From: CBDDFS01 sp965227255
GTDB taxonomy: Bacteria; Bacteroidota; Bacteroidia; Flavobacteriales_E; Vicingaceae
NCBI GenBank assembly: GCA_965227255.1
Contig: CBDDFS010000002.1
Location: 1,488,001 to 1,552,000, forward strand
Direction: 5' to 3'
DNA: 64,000 bases
The notes under the pieces were generated by a model that was given only the letters and a program-made list of their open reading frames with translations, was not told where the DNA came from and made no database searches. Positions 45,101-53,095 of this stretch are shown in pieces. Each line of letters opens with the position of its first letter. Position 1 is the first letter of the stretch. A program made the position numbers and the translations under genes.

Positions 45101-47749
45101 GGAGCCGAAAAGCCTGGTGGTGCGGAAATGCTGAGTTTCAAAACCGACAAGAAAGAATATGGTGTCGATGAAGATGTGACCGTAAGCATTCCTGATTTTA
45201 ATGAAGGTCGTGCCTTGATCACTATTGAAAATGCCTCAGAAGTACTGAATAAATTTTGGGTTGAAGCAAGTGATGCTGCGGATGGATTCACGTTCAAAAC
45301 AACTCCTTCTATGAGTCCGAATGTGTACGTAAATGTCACTCTGATACAACCTCACAATAAAACGGGCAATAATCTGCCCATCAGGATGTACGGAATTGAA
45401 AAGATCATGGTGGTAGATCAAAGCACGGTGCTTGAGCCGCAGATTACCATGTCGAAAGAATTGGCTCCTGAAAAGAAAGTCAATATCAAGATTACTGAGA
45501 AAGAAGGCAGGTCGATGACATATACAGTGGCAATGGTGGACGAAGGTCTGCTGGATCTCACTCGTTTCAAAACTCCAGATCCCTGGTCAGATTTCTATTC
45601 TCTTCTGGCTCTGGGTGTGAGAACATGGGATCTGTATCCATATGTTCTGAGCGATTTCGGAATCGATCCTAATTCATTGCTCGCCATTGGTGGTGATGAG
45701 GCATTAAATAATGATGACAAAAAGAAGGCCAATCGATTCAAACCAGTGGTAAAATTCATTGGTCCGTTTGAATTGGATGCGAATTCCGAGAACGAGCATG
45801 AATTTGTCATGCCAAATTACATTGGCTCCGTGAGAACAATGGTTGTTGCAGGTGAAAATGGAGCCTATGGTTCTTCTGATTTCACATCTAAAGTGGTCAA
45901 ACCTGTAATGATTCTTCCTACTATTCCAAGAGTTATTGGTCCGGGTGAAAGATTCTCTGTTCCGGTCAGCGTATTTGCAATGGATGAAAGTGTGCGGGAA
46001 GTCAAGGTAGAGATCAAAGCGAACAACAAATTTGTGGTTAAAGGGTCCAAAACTCAAAGCGTGAGATTCTCTGAAGTAGGGGAGAAAATGGTCTACTTCG
46101 ATGTTCAGGCTGTTGAGGAAATTGGTTTAGGAACTTTTGATTTTAAAGCCACAGGTGGTTCTCACACTTCAACGGCTCAGGTTGAGATTGATGTGAGGGC
46201 TGCAAATCCGGCTATCACAGAACTGATTGATGGTAATATGGAAGCCGGAGCTTCATGGTCACAATCAGTGCAGGTTACCGGAATCAAAGGGACAGAGAAG
46301 GCTACGCTTGAATTAACGAGTCTTCCTCCAATGGGACTTGAAAAACACATGGCATACTTATTAAAGTATCCATACGGTTGTATTGAGCAGACGACTTCAA
46401 GATGTTTTGCTCAGCTATATCTACCTGGATTGGTAGAATTGGAAGGCGGACAAAGAGAGATCATTCAGGATAATATAGAAGCCGGTATAAATAAGATCAT
46501 TTCATTCCAGACTGCTTCTGGTGGATTGTCTTATTGGTCGGGAGAAAGCTATCCTTCTGAATGGGCAACAAACTATGCCGGACACTTTATGCTTGAAGCA
46601 AAGGACATGGGTTACGCCATTCCGAATTCATTCTTCCAATCATGGACAAGGTTCCAAAAGCAAATGGCAAATTCATGGGGCAGAAAGATCACAACCCTCG
46701 AAAACAGGTATCATGATCTTACTCAGGCTTATAGATTATATACTCTTGCAAAAGCGGGTAAACCGGCACTGGGTGCAATGAACAGGTTGATGAAACTTCC
46801 GAATCTGAATAAACAGGCTGCCTGGAGACTGGCAGGAGCTTATGCTCTTATAGGCAAGGATGATGTTGCGAAAAAGATCATTGAAGATCAGGATTACATT
46901 GTGGAAGATTATCGCGAATTATCATATTCATTTGGATCGAGAAACCGAGATCTTGCCATGATTCTGGAGACTATGGTAGATCTGAAAGATCCTCTGGCTA
47001 GAGACCTTATGATGGATCTCGCTAAGAATATGAGCGAAGCCAGATGGCTAAGTACACATGAAACAGCATACATGCTGTTGGCCATTTCCAAAGCTGCCGG
47101 CGCCAGTGAAGAAGGAAGTAAATCTGTGAAGGCGAGCTTTACAGTTAATGGTAAAAAGTACATGGCAGATCAGAATAAACCTTTCTACCAGTTGGATCTA
47201 GGCGCCAAAAGCGGAGAGACCATTAATATCAAGGTGGATAATCAGGGTGATAAGTTATTGTTTGCCAGGGTTGTATTGGAAGGTGTGCCACTTTCGGGTA
47301 CAGAAACAGAACAAAGCAGAAATCTGTCGATGACTACGAGATTCCTGGATATGTCAGGGAAAGAAATCAATCCATCCATCATTGAGCAGGGAAGTGACTT
47401 CATGGTAGAGGTTCGGATTACTAATCCTGGACAGAGAAGTCATTATCGTGAAATGGTACTGGATCAGATTTTCCCAAGTGGCTGGGAGATAAGGAATACA
47501 AGAATGGACCGAACCGATGATGCCCCGACGAATAAAAATATACGTTATCAGGACATCAGGGATGACCGGGTTTATACCTTCTTTGACTTGAACAGGCATG
47601 AGTCCAAAACATTCAGGATTCTGTTAAATGCGACTTATGCAGGTAAATATTATTTGCCGGCATTCAAGTCTGGTGCCATGTATGATGAAAGTATTAATGC
47701 CAATACGAAAGGTCAATGGGTTGAGGTTGTAAACTCATCGGTGCAGTAA
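42179..47749 (+). CDS. Alpha-2-macroglobulin family lipoprotein with thioester
   Basis: An 1856-residue bacterial alpha-2-macroglobulin. A lipoprotein signal (LILGALLVNFISCGDK) precedes a chain of MG domains, a bait-like region and the thioester domain with GCIEQTTSR (Cys1401, Gln1404). The MG/A2M core shows RGVWRPGDSIFLSFIL, TVDEGLLDLTRF-like VDEGLLDLTRFKTP and FVMPNYIGSVRTMVVAGENG. It should trap attacking proteases in the periplasm by a covalent thioester, guarding the cell envelope. It is followed 1 bp later by PBP1C, the classic pairing in which the two repair and guard the wall. Confidence 0.94.
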   Translation: MKILRQLILGALLVNFISCGDKTPQMEEVDPAYTAYVQAFTSGMVSNRDVIIIRLTSSVSGGKYELNQPIEDDLFDFSPGIDGTAYLIDDQTIEFRPDEMLPSDQFYKVDFELSEVMEVPEEYETFTFSFQVIKQAVFISFTGMKPYDDEDLTLQKVEGTIQTADYADAEVFESIYEATQEGDDRSLSWTHSEDGRSHSFVIDSVDRKEERSEVMLAWDGDDLDIDEGEESFSIPPLGEFSVMNIHVVQEPNQRIEVHFSDPLKKDQNLEGLIYLTSNQEIRTVIESNVVYVYPKRKLVGENTVVIEEYIVNSLGYQLMEGKRLALSFTSHKPAVELVGKGVIVPNSNGVILPFKAVNLSSVDYRIVKIYENNITQFLQDNQLDGNEMLRRVGRLVKKGSMNLTSKTSINYSNWNTFYLDISDYVKTDPGAIYRVSLSFRPSQSLYSCDPKVKDTEASTSDLVDPEFAQYDKPVGRYYYYDDYYYEYNSDYNWSERENPCHISYYLRGNTVVSRNILSSDLGIIAKSGGDGVLHAFVTDLKTSEPISGVNVELYNYQQQLITSGGTDGGGMAVLNLEDQVPFLMIAKLDDQRGYLRLDDASSRSVSMFNVGGKKVNQGLKGFIYGERGVWRPGDSIFLSFILEDKFKAVPTGHPVVMKLYTPENKLYRTKIQTSSVNGFYDFRTKTDMEAPTGNWTAKVKIGGSEFTKRVRIEAIKPNRLKIQLDFGDDLLVKSQTINGHLNSRWLHGAKAGNLKADINMTIRKTKTTFKDFPDFYFDDPSVDFDADEELVYDGVVNADGDAHFSPRINVDEAPGMLNARFVTRVFEKGGDFSIDRYDIKYSPFKSYVGVKVPEGQGWNGAIYSDENNLIPIITVDQYGKPVSRQNLQVEVYKVRWRWWWEREDRYDLAYYVANSSQNLVHRGTVNTTNGQGKYNMNFNSNYWGRHFIKVTDPVSGHSTGQIFYLDYRGYWSDPGAEKPGGAEMLSFKTDKKEYGVDEDVTVSIPDFNEGRALITIENASEVLNKFWVEASDAADGFTFKTTPSMSPNVYVNVTLIQPHNKTGNNLPIRMYGIEKIMVVDQSTVLEPQITMSKELAPEKKVNIKITEKEGRSMTYTVAMVDEGLLDLTRFKTPDPWSDFYSLLALGVRTWDLYPYVLSDFGIDPNSLLAIGGDEALNNDDKKKANRFKPVVKFIGPFELDANSENEHEFVMPNYIGSVRTMVVAGENGAYGSSDFTSKVVKPVMILPTIPRVIGPGERFSVPVSVFAMDESVREVKVEIKANNKFVVKGSKTQSVRFSEVGEKMVYFDVQAVEEIGLGTFDFKATGGSHTSTAQVEIDVRAANPAITELIDGNMEAGASWSQSVQVTGIKGTEKATLELTSLPPMGLEKHMAYLLKYPYGCIEQTTSRCFAQLYLPGLVELEGGQREIIQDNIEAGINKIISFQTASGGLSYWSGESYPSEWATNYAGHFMLEAKDMGYAIPNSFFQSWTRFQKQMANSWGRKITTLENRYHDLTQAYRLYTLAKAGKPALGAMNRLMKLPNLNKQAAWRLAGAYALIGKDDVAKKIIEDQDYIVEDYRELSYSFGSRNRDLAMILETMVDLKDPLARDLMMDLAKNMSEARWLSTHETAYMLLAISKAAGASEEGSKSVKASFTVNGKKYMADQNKPFYQLDLGAKSGETINIKVDNQGDKLLFARVVLEGVPLSGTETEQSRNLSMTTRFLDMSGKEINPSIIEQGSDFMVEVRITNPGQRSHYREMVLDQIFPSGWEIRNTRMDRTDDAPTNKNIRYQDIRDDRVYTFFDLNRHESKTFRILLNATYAGKYYLPAFKSGAMYDESINANTKGQWVEVVNSSVQ

Positions 47750-47750
47750 A

Positions 47751-50105
47751 TTGGGTTTTACGAAGAAAAAGAAGAAGGTCCTTTATCGCTTAGGACTGGC
47801 ATTTATTATCGCTTTCCTGGCATTTCTCGCCATACCTGTTCCGGGATTTGATGATCCTTTGAGCACGGTAATTTACGATCGTGATTATGGCCTGCTTTCT
47901 GCCAGAGTTGCTTCCGATGAGCAATGGAGATTTCCAAATTCTGACACTCTTCCGACCCGATTCGAGACATGCATTCGATACTTTGAAGACGAATACTTCT
48001 ATTATCATCCAGGTGTAAATCCCGTATCCTTTGTAAGGGCAATCTGGCAGAACATTTCAGCCGGTAAAATAGTCAGCGGAGGATCCACAATTAGCATGCA
48101 GGTAGTGCGCTTGAGCAGAAAGGGAAAGTCGAGAACTATCTGGGAGAAAATGATTGAAATTGTGCTGGCTTTCAGACTGGAACTTAGTCTGAGCAAGAAG
48201 GAGATCATCAATCTTTATGCTTCTTATGCACCCTTTGGAGGTAACGTGGTTGGCCTTGAAGCGGCGTCTTGGAGATATTTCGGTAGACCGTCAAGCACAT
48301 TGTCATGGGGAGAAGCAGCGGCTCTGGCAGTATTGCCCAATGCTCCTTCAATAATTTTTCCGGGGACAAGAGAAAAAGAGTATTTGCTTAAACGAAACAG
48401 ATTGTTGGAAAAAGTGTATTTGTCCGGCGAAATAGATTCCACGCTCTATTCCTTATCTGCCTTAGAAGAATTACCATCTAGACCATATGCGTTGCCGAAT
48501 CGGGCACCTCATCTATTACAGCGATTGCAGAGGACGGGATATGATCAGAAAATTGTTCATACCTCAATCGATGGTGCACTTCAGGATATGTATGTTGAAT
48601 TGATGAATCGCTACCATGATATTTTTAGTCAAAATGAGATCCACAACGGAGCTATATTGGTTATCGACAATCGCTCTCGAAAAGTTCTGGCTTATGTGGG
48701 AAATACAGACTGTGAGAGGAAGGAAGGAGGGAGGAACGTTGACATTATCAGTTCAATGCGGAGTACAGGCAGTGTTTTGAAACCTTTCCTGTATGCTTCA
48801 GCCCTCGATGAAGGAAGGATTTCGATGAAGTCCTTGATTCCAGATATACCCACGAAGATTGCCGGTTTTGCACCAAAGAATTTCGATAAAAAATATGCAG
48901 GTGCTGTGTCCGCAGAAAAGGCTTTGACCAGATCACTGAATGTGCCTGCGGTGAGGCTACTCAGGGATTATGGACTTGAGAATTTTAATCATTTGGTGAG
49001 CGATATTAACTTAAAATCTATCAATAAAGGACCCGATCATTATGGTTTGTCGGTGATACTGGGTGGAGCCGAGAGTTCACTTTGGGAATTGACAGGAGCA
49101 TATAGTTCAATGGCCAGTACCTTAAATCATTACTTCGATCTGAACAATGAATATTATGAAAACGAATTCTCTGAAGCCACGATTCTAGAAGATGAATCCT
49201 TCATATTTGATAAGACAACGGATAATCTTCCATTTAGTGCCGCTTCAATTTGGCGGACGTTTGAGGTTTTGACGGAATTACAACGTCCCAGACTTGAAGG
49301 AGACTGGAAACTGTTTGAAAGCCGTAAACGAATTGCCTGGAAAACAGGTACAAGTTATGGATTCAGGGATGCCTGGTCTATTGGTGTGACACCTGAATAC
49401 ACAGTGGGAGTGTGGATAGGAAATGCCAGCGGGGAAGGAAGACCCTATCTGATAGGTCTCGAAGCAGCAGCTCCCGTCATGTTTGATGTATTCAACAGAT
49501 TGCCTTCAACAACCTGGTTTACAGAGCCCTATGATGATGTTGAAGAAGTGGATATCTGTATCTCAAGCGGAGATCTACCATCTGAGTATTGTGAAAAGAC
49601 ATCAAAAGAAAAGATGCCATATACAAGCGCTGAAAGAATGCCTGCATGTGTTTATCATAAAATGGTCCATTTGAATTCAGATGAATCTTATCAGGTCAAT
49701 TCCTCATGTTATGAGGTCTCAGAGATCAAGAATAGGTCCTGGTTCGTTTTACCACCGGCCATGGAGTGGTTTTATTTGAGGCACAGTGCAGATTACCGTC
49801 GTTTACCGCCGCTGATGCCAGGATGTGATTTGTCTGAATCGAATCCCATACAGATCATTTATCCCAGGAATAACACGTCCGTTATTATCCCACAGGAATT
49901 GGATGGAAGCTATGGAAGAGTGGTACTTGAAGCTGCGCACAATGATGGAGAAGCTAAGGTTTTTTGGCATCTCGACAATGAGTTTTTGCAAATCACCAGG
50001 CATCATCACAAGATTGAAATCCTCCCGGATGAAGGAGAACATGTCTTAACCTTATTTGATGAGCTGGGAAATGAGCTTGTAATTAATTTTGACGCGACGA
50101 AATGA
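47751..50105 (+). CDS. pbpC: Penicillin-binding protein 1C (bifunctional peptidoglycan synthase)
   Basis: A 784-residue class A PBP of the 1C type. N-terminal anchor (about 10-28), GT51 glycosyltransferase (EDEYFYYHPGVNP, GGSTISMQVVRL), transpeptidase with S-x-x-K at Ser341 (TGSVLKPF), S-x-N in TRSLNVPAV and KTG in AWKTGTSYGFRDAW, and the C-terminal BiPBP domain (about 690-780). The start is a TTG directly after the A2M stop codon; no ATG would leave the membrane anchor intact, so TTG is accepted. The last 4 nt overlap the archaemetzincin gene (ATGA). Polymerises and cross-links glycan strands, probably for repair together with A2M. Confidence 0.94.
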   Translation: MGFTKKKKKVLYRLGLAFIIAFLAFLAIPVPGFDDPLSTVIYDRDYGLLSARVASDEQWRFPNSDTLPTRFETCIRYFEDEYFYYHPGVNPVSFVRAIWQNISAGKIVSGGSTISMQVVRLSRKGKSRTIWEKMIEIVLAFRLELSLSKKEIINLYASYAPFGGNVVGLEAASWRYFGRPSSTLSWGEAAALAVLPNAPSIIFPGTREKEYLLKRNRLLEKVYLSGEIDSTLYSLSALEELPSRPYALPNRAPHLLQRLQRTGYDQKIVHTSIDGALQDMYVELMNRYHDIFSQNEIHNGAILVIDNRSRKVLAYVGNTDCERKEGGRNVDIISSMRSTGSVLKPFLYASALDEGRISMKSLIPDIPTKIAGFAPKNFDKKYAGAVSAEKALTRSLNVPAVRLLRDYGLENFNHLVSDINLKSINKGPDHYGLSVILGGAESSLWELTGAYSSMASTLNHYFDLNNEYYENEFSEATILEDESFIFDKTTDNLPFSAASIWRTFEVLTELQRPRLEGDWKLFESRKRIAWKTGTSYGFRDAWSIGVTPEYTVGVWIGNASGEGRPYLIGLEAAAPVMFDVFNRLPSTTWFTEPYDDVEEVDICISSGDLPSEYCEKTSKEKMPYTSAERMPACVYHKMVHLNSDESYQVNSSCYEVSEIKNRSWFVLPPAMEWFYLRHSADYRRLPPLMPGCDLSESNPIQIIYPRNNTSVIIPQELDGSYGRVVLEAAHNDGEAKVFWHLDNEFLQITRHHHKIEILPDEGEHVLTLFDELGNELVINFDATK

Positions 50106-50734
50106 GGGTACTGCGACAATTTAGTGTTCTAGTCATATTGTTGAGTTTTCTCTCATGTGACGGACTCTTCAGGGATAAGAACAAGATTATAGTGCAGGAA
50201 TTTACCGGACTTGAACCGGGATTAGCAGATACGCTTAGGAATTGTATTCAAGATTTCTATCCGCTGGAAATTATAGAATCTGAGGAAATCGAAATTCCTG
50301 AAAATGCCTTCGTCAATATTAAAAGTCCAAGATACAGGGCCGATACCTTACTTAAATTCCTGAAGAGAATTCGCCATGATGATGTGTATTACATTATCGG
50401 ATTGACTTCAGCCGATATCTCAACAACGAAAAGGGATGCAATAGGAAGAGTGAAAAAACCGGAAAGCAGATATCAGGATTGGGGAGTGTTCGGATTAGGT
50501 TATCGTCCTGGTCCGAGCTGTATAGTATCTACCTTCAGGATCAAACATTCAAATCATAAGGTCTTTATTTCGCGATTCAAGAAAATATGTATTCACGAGA
50601 TTGGACATAACATGGGATTGAAGCATTGTCCGAATGAGGAGTGCGTGATGAGGGATGCAGCAGAATCCATCAAAACGATTGATTATGTTAAACTTGATCT
50701 CTGTGATGATTGCAAGAATGAAGTTGGACTATAG
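50102..50734 (+). CDS. Archaemetzincin-like zinc metalloprotease lipoprotein
   Basis: A 210-residue protein with a lipoprotein signal (LRQFSVLVILLSFLSCDG) and a complete archaemetzincin signature: H165-E-I-G-H169-N-M-G-L-K-H175-C176, four residues, C181-V-M183, exactly 17 residues, then C201-x-x-C204. This carries three zinc-binding His, the catalytic Glu, the Met-turn and a second four-Cys zinc site. Archaemetzincins are better known from archaea and vertebrates, and bacterial members are less common. It begins inside the end of pbpC, so its translation is coupled to PBP1C and A2M. Substrate unknown; an extracytoplasmic aminopeptidase-type or protein-processing role is inference. Confidence 0.85.
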   Translation: MRVLRQFSVLVILLSFLSCDGLFRDKNKIIVQEFTGLEPGLADTLRNCIQDFYPLEIIESEEIEIPENAFVNIKSPRYRADTLLKFLKRIRHDDVYYIIGLTSADISTTKRDAIGRVKKPESRYQDWGVFGLGYRPGPSCIVSTFRIKHSNHKVFISRFKKICIHEIGHNMGLKHCPNEECVMRDAAESIKTIDYVKLDLCDDCKNEVGL

Positions 50735-50780
50735 GCAGCAAAATCAATTTATTATACATTAGAAGGCTCAATTAAATAGC

Positions 50781-51551
50781 ATGAAAAAAATCATATACAT
50801 AATCGTTTTAGCACTGTTTGCGGCAAGTACCGTTCAACTTCAAGCCCAGGAAACTCTGAATAAAATTAAAGAGAAAGGTACCATCGTTTTGGGGACCAGT
50901 GCAAGTCAGAAACCATTCACCTATAAGAATGAAGAAGATAGTTTAATGGGAATGGATATTGAGATAGCCCGTGCGCTTGCCATGGCAATGGATGTTGAAT
51001 TGGAGATCAAGGAAATTGAATTCGGAAAGTTGCTCGATGAGCTGGATGCAGGTAGCGTTGATTTCGTTATGTCGGGAATGTCGATGAAGGTTGGTAGAAA
51101 CATGACCTATGCTATGGCCGGACCATATCATAATTCAGACAAGGCATTTCTAACGGGTAAGGCCGGTCCGAAAAAATATGATGTGAATTCATTGAACCAG
51201 GAAGGCATGAAATATGCAGCCGTGAACAATTCAACGAGCGAGAACCTGATTGCCACATTCTATCCGCAGGCAGAGTTAATTGAAGTAGAAGATATAGACG
51301 CTGCAATAGATATGCTCATGAACGACGAAATAACAGGAATTGTTGCCGATTATGAATCACTTGATGACATCGCTATGAGTAACAAGAACTGGAAACTTGT
51401 TTTCATTAACGACATACCATTATATGATCCGTTGGGAATTGCCATTCGAAGTGATGATATGCTTTTCCTGAATCTATTGGAAAACTTCATCGATGCCATA
51501 ATCGGATCAGGCTATTTGGGCATTCTGGAAAAGAAGTATTTTATGAATTGA
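50781..51551 (+). CDS. Family 3 extracellular solute-binding protein
   Basis: A 256-residue protein with a signal peptide (KIIYIIVLALFAASTVQLQAQ) and a whole type-II binding fold as in polar-amino-acid ABC systems: KGTIVLGTSASQKPFTY, LMGMDIEIARALAMAM, DAGSVDFVMSGMSMKVGRNMTYAMAGPY (signature split across residues 91-118), ITGIVADYESL and LGILEKKYF. No permease or ATPase gene is nearby, so it may be an orphan that serves distant genes or acts as a sensor. It starts 46 nt after the archaemetzincin gene and may share its transcript. Confidence 0.85.
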   Translation: MKKIIYIIVLALFAASTVQLQAQETLNKIKEKGTIVLGTSASQKPFTYKNEEDSLMGMDIEIARALAMAMDVELEIKEIEFGKLLDELDAGSVDFVMSGMSMKVGRNMTYAMAGPYHNSDKAFLTGKAGPKKYDVNSLNQEGMKYAAVNNSTSENLIATFYPQAELIEVEDIDAAIDMLMNDEITGIVADYESLDDIAMSNKNWKLVFINDIPLYDPLGIAIRSDDMLFLNLLENFIDAIIGSGYLGILEKKYFMN

Positions 51552-51582
51552 GGCTTTTAAATTCTCTAATTTGAGCAGGAAG

Positions 51583-51909
51583 CTATCGATCACATAATTT
51601 AAGTCCTTCGAACTCAATATCACTTAGATCTCTCATGATTTTACCTCCCGGATAGTTTGCATCAGGTCTAAGGATTTCTTTGATGTTTTCAAACTCATCC
51701 GAATGTCTGGCTGCATCATTAAGCGCATAAACCTTTCCATTTGTTCTGAACACCACTGCAAATCCATCAAGACATTCCACAGAACCTGATTCTACCTTGA
51801 AAGGCCAGGTGTCGGGAAATTGATCTTTTGTGAGTGTTTTAGCCTGATGATTGCAGGATGAAAGGGCCAGAGCCAGAGAAATACCAACTACACAGAATAT
51901 CCGAATCAT
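51583..51909 (-). CDS. Small DUF2511 (YebY-like) lipoprotein
   Basis: A 108-residue protein with a lipoprotein signal (CVVGISLALALSSCNHQ) and a YebY/DUF2511-like domain: LTKDQFPDTWPFKVESGSVECLDGF (read as W-P-F then Cys), then NGKVYALNDAA and a final DLSDIEFEGLKLC. The two Cys of the family are present. Role unknown; E. coli YebY is linked to copper. The frame opens at a TTG (51921) but ATG 51909 gives the standard signal. Confidence 0.72.
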   Translation of the reverse strand: MIRIFCVVGISLALALSSCNHQAKTLTKDQFPDTWPFKVESGSVECLDGFAVVFRTNGKVYALNDAARHSDEFENIKEILRPDANYPGGKIMRDLSDIEFEGLKLCDR

Positions 51910-52065
51910 ACGCTCATCCAATGATTTTGCGTCTTAAATGTACAACAGTTCGTTATAAGTGACAAAAAGTAGCCCAAAAACTATATACAATAGCCCGTTA
52001 ATAAGTTCAGAAAGATCAAATTATTCTATATTTGCAGCCTCATTTTTTTGAGGTGTCTAAATCAT
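51910..52065 (+). promoter_or_regulatory. tRNA-Met promoter region
   Basis: TATATTTG at 52027-52034 matches the Bacteroidota -7 consensus exactly, with TTC (for TTG) 18 nt upstream. A small hairpin CCTCA / TGAGG with a T loop follows at 52039-52054 before the tRNA. The remaining sequence up to the diverging lipoprotein gene shows nothing else. Confidence 0.55.
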
Positions 52066-52142
52066 GGCGAGGTAGCTCAGATGGTTAGAGCGCAGGATTC
52101 ATAACCCTGAGGTCGGGGGTTCAATTCCCCCCTTCGCTACCA
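52066..52142 (+). tRNA. tRNA-Met, elongator type (anticodon CAT)
   Basis: A complete 77-nt cloverleaf with encoded CCA: acceptor GGCGAGG / CTTCGCT (G1-T72 pair), D arm GCTC / GAGC, anticodon stem CAGGA / CCCTG closing TTCATAA, T arm CGGGGG / CCCCCC around TTCAATT. It lacks the C1-A72 mismatch and three G-C pairs of an initiator tRNA. tRNA-Ile2, which also has CAT, is less likely but cannot be excluded. Confidence 0.93.
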
Positions 52143-52151
52143 ATAAAATCA

Positions 52152-52176
52152 AGCGTCCCACGGGGGCGCTTTTTTA
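52152..52176 (+). terminator. Terminator of tRNA-Met
   Basis: AGCGTCCC / GGGGCGCT stem (one T-G pair), loop ACG, then T run. Nine nt after the CCA end. Confidence 0.88.
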
Positions 52177-52290
52177 TTGCGAAAAAGTGAGTGAAGCTTG
52201 CTTTTAATCACGATTGAGAGATAAAAAAAGAACTGCGAAGCAGGGCTTGATTTTTTTGAGTTCAAAGCCCCTTTCAGGAATCAGCTAGGC

Positions 52291-52358
52291 TAATTCCCCC
52301 CCCCCCCCCCCCCTTCGCTACAAGTAAAAAAAGCGTCTGGATAGATGCTTTTTTTTAT
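52291..52358 (+). pseudogene. Duplicated 3' end of tRNA-Met with an 18-C run and second terminator
   Basis: TAATTC, then 18 C in a row (52296-52313), then TTCGCTACAA repeat the tRNA-Met 3' end (AATTCCCCCCTTCGCTACCA), with the C run tripled. A second terminator of matching design (AAGCGTCT / AGATGCTT, GGAT loop, T run) follows at 52331-52358. No 5' half exists, so this is a fragment. Confidence 0.85.
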
Positions 52359-52365
52359 GTTCAAA

Positions 52366-52477
52366 TGTCAGTTCGAGTATCCCAACGAATGTTGGGATGT
52401 ATCGAGAACAATTTGAGTGTTCAGATTTGTCAACTTCTCGATACATCTTGCCAATGGCAAAGATACTCGAAGTGACA
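52366..52477. repeat. Large inverted repeat, each arm with its own hairpin
   Basis: Arms TGTCAGTTCGAGTATC ... TGTATCGAGAA and TTCTCGATACA ... GATACTCGAAGTGACA pair across a 26-bp centre. Each arm contains a smaller hairpin (CCCAAC / GTTGGG and TTGCC / GGCAA). The words TTCGAGT, TATCGAGAA and ACTCGAAGTGAC are those of a dispersed intergenic repeat common in Flavobacteria genomes. No gene inside. Confidence 0.8.
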
Positions 52478-52482
52478 AATCT

Positions 52483-53025
52483 TTATTTCAGCTTGAATTC
52501 ATTCAGAACCCTCCAAAATTTCCCATCATGTCGATATAAATGAAACTTTTCAATTTCTATTTCTTCTTTATATCTCAGTTCTTGCAGATTCTTCATTGCA
52601 GTGTGATACATTTTCTTGCTGAGATCGCGGGTCATTAGAGTGATATGAGGATGAAAAGAGGAAGGAGTGATCTTGTCGAGTATGAAACTCGTTTTTTTCA
52701 ATTGTTCCTGAACTGCATTAAAGAGGTCAATCACAAGTCCTTCAGCCAGGACATCAATGAAAATTGTCCTTGGGGGAAAAGAGGAGATGTTATTTAATCG
52801 AATTCTTCCCCTCTTAATTACTCCATCTAGGTTTTTCATTGAATCGAGCAGGGATATTTCATGTTCCTCTTCAATTCTCATTGGCATCTGGAGCGTAATG
52901 TGAGGTGGTGTTTTAAGAGCGTGCTTTGCTGAATATTCTGAAGATATTCTTTCTTTCAGGTTGTTTATCTCAGACTTGAATGGCTCAGGAATTTCAATGG
53001 CAATGAAATACAACCTCTTTGGCAT
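52483..53025 (-). CDS. 2'-5' RNA ligase family protein (ThpR-like)
   Basis: A 180-residue 2H phosphoesterase-superfamily protein with both signature motifs: PPHITLQMPM (about 42-51) and HPHITLMTR (about 127-135), plus the start MPKRLYFIAIEIP. Members open 2',3'-cyclic phosphates or join 2'-5' RNA ends; the natural substrate is uncertain. Single gene downstream of rplT, separated from it by a terminator. Confidence 0.88.
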   Translation of the reverse strand: MPKRLYFIAIEIPEPFKSEINNLKERISSEYSAKHALKTPPHITLQMPMRIEEEHEISLLDSMKNLDGVIKRGRIRLNNISSFPPRTIFIDVLAEGLVIDLFNAVQEQLKKTSFILDKITPSSFHPHITLMTRDLSKKMYHTAMKNLQELRYKEEIEIEKFHLYRHDGKFWRVLNEFKLK

Positions 53026-53042
53026 TCAGTGAAATTAGGAAA

Positions 53043-53072
53043 TAAAAAAAGCGCCCTGATGTCGGAGCGCCT
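53043..53072 (-). terminator. Terminator of the thrS-infC-rpmI-rplT operon
   Basis: On the minus strand, stem GCGCTC / GGGCGC with an 8-nt loop followed by TTTTTTTATTT. Between it and the rplT stop lies a 23-nt stretch containing GATTTGATTTGACTCAAA, complementary to the RNA pair at 31.5-32.1 kb. Confidence 0.88.
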
Positions 53073-53095
53073 TTTGAGTCAAATCAAATCTAAAC

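Noticed and set aside
52291..52358. tRNA-Met 3' copy as the attachment site of an integrated element
   Set aside because: Only ~150 bp separate the copies, the terminator is copied too, and there is no integrase in the window. A local duplication is simpler.
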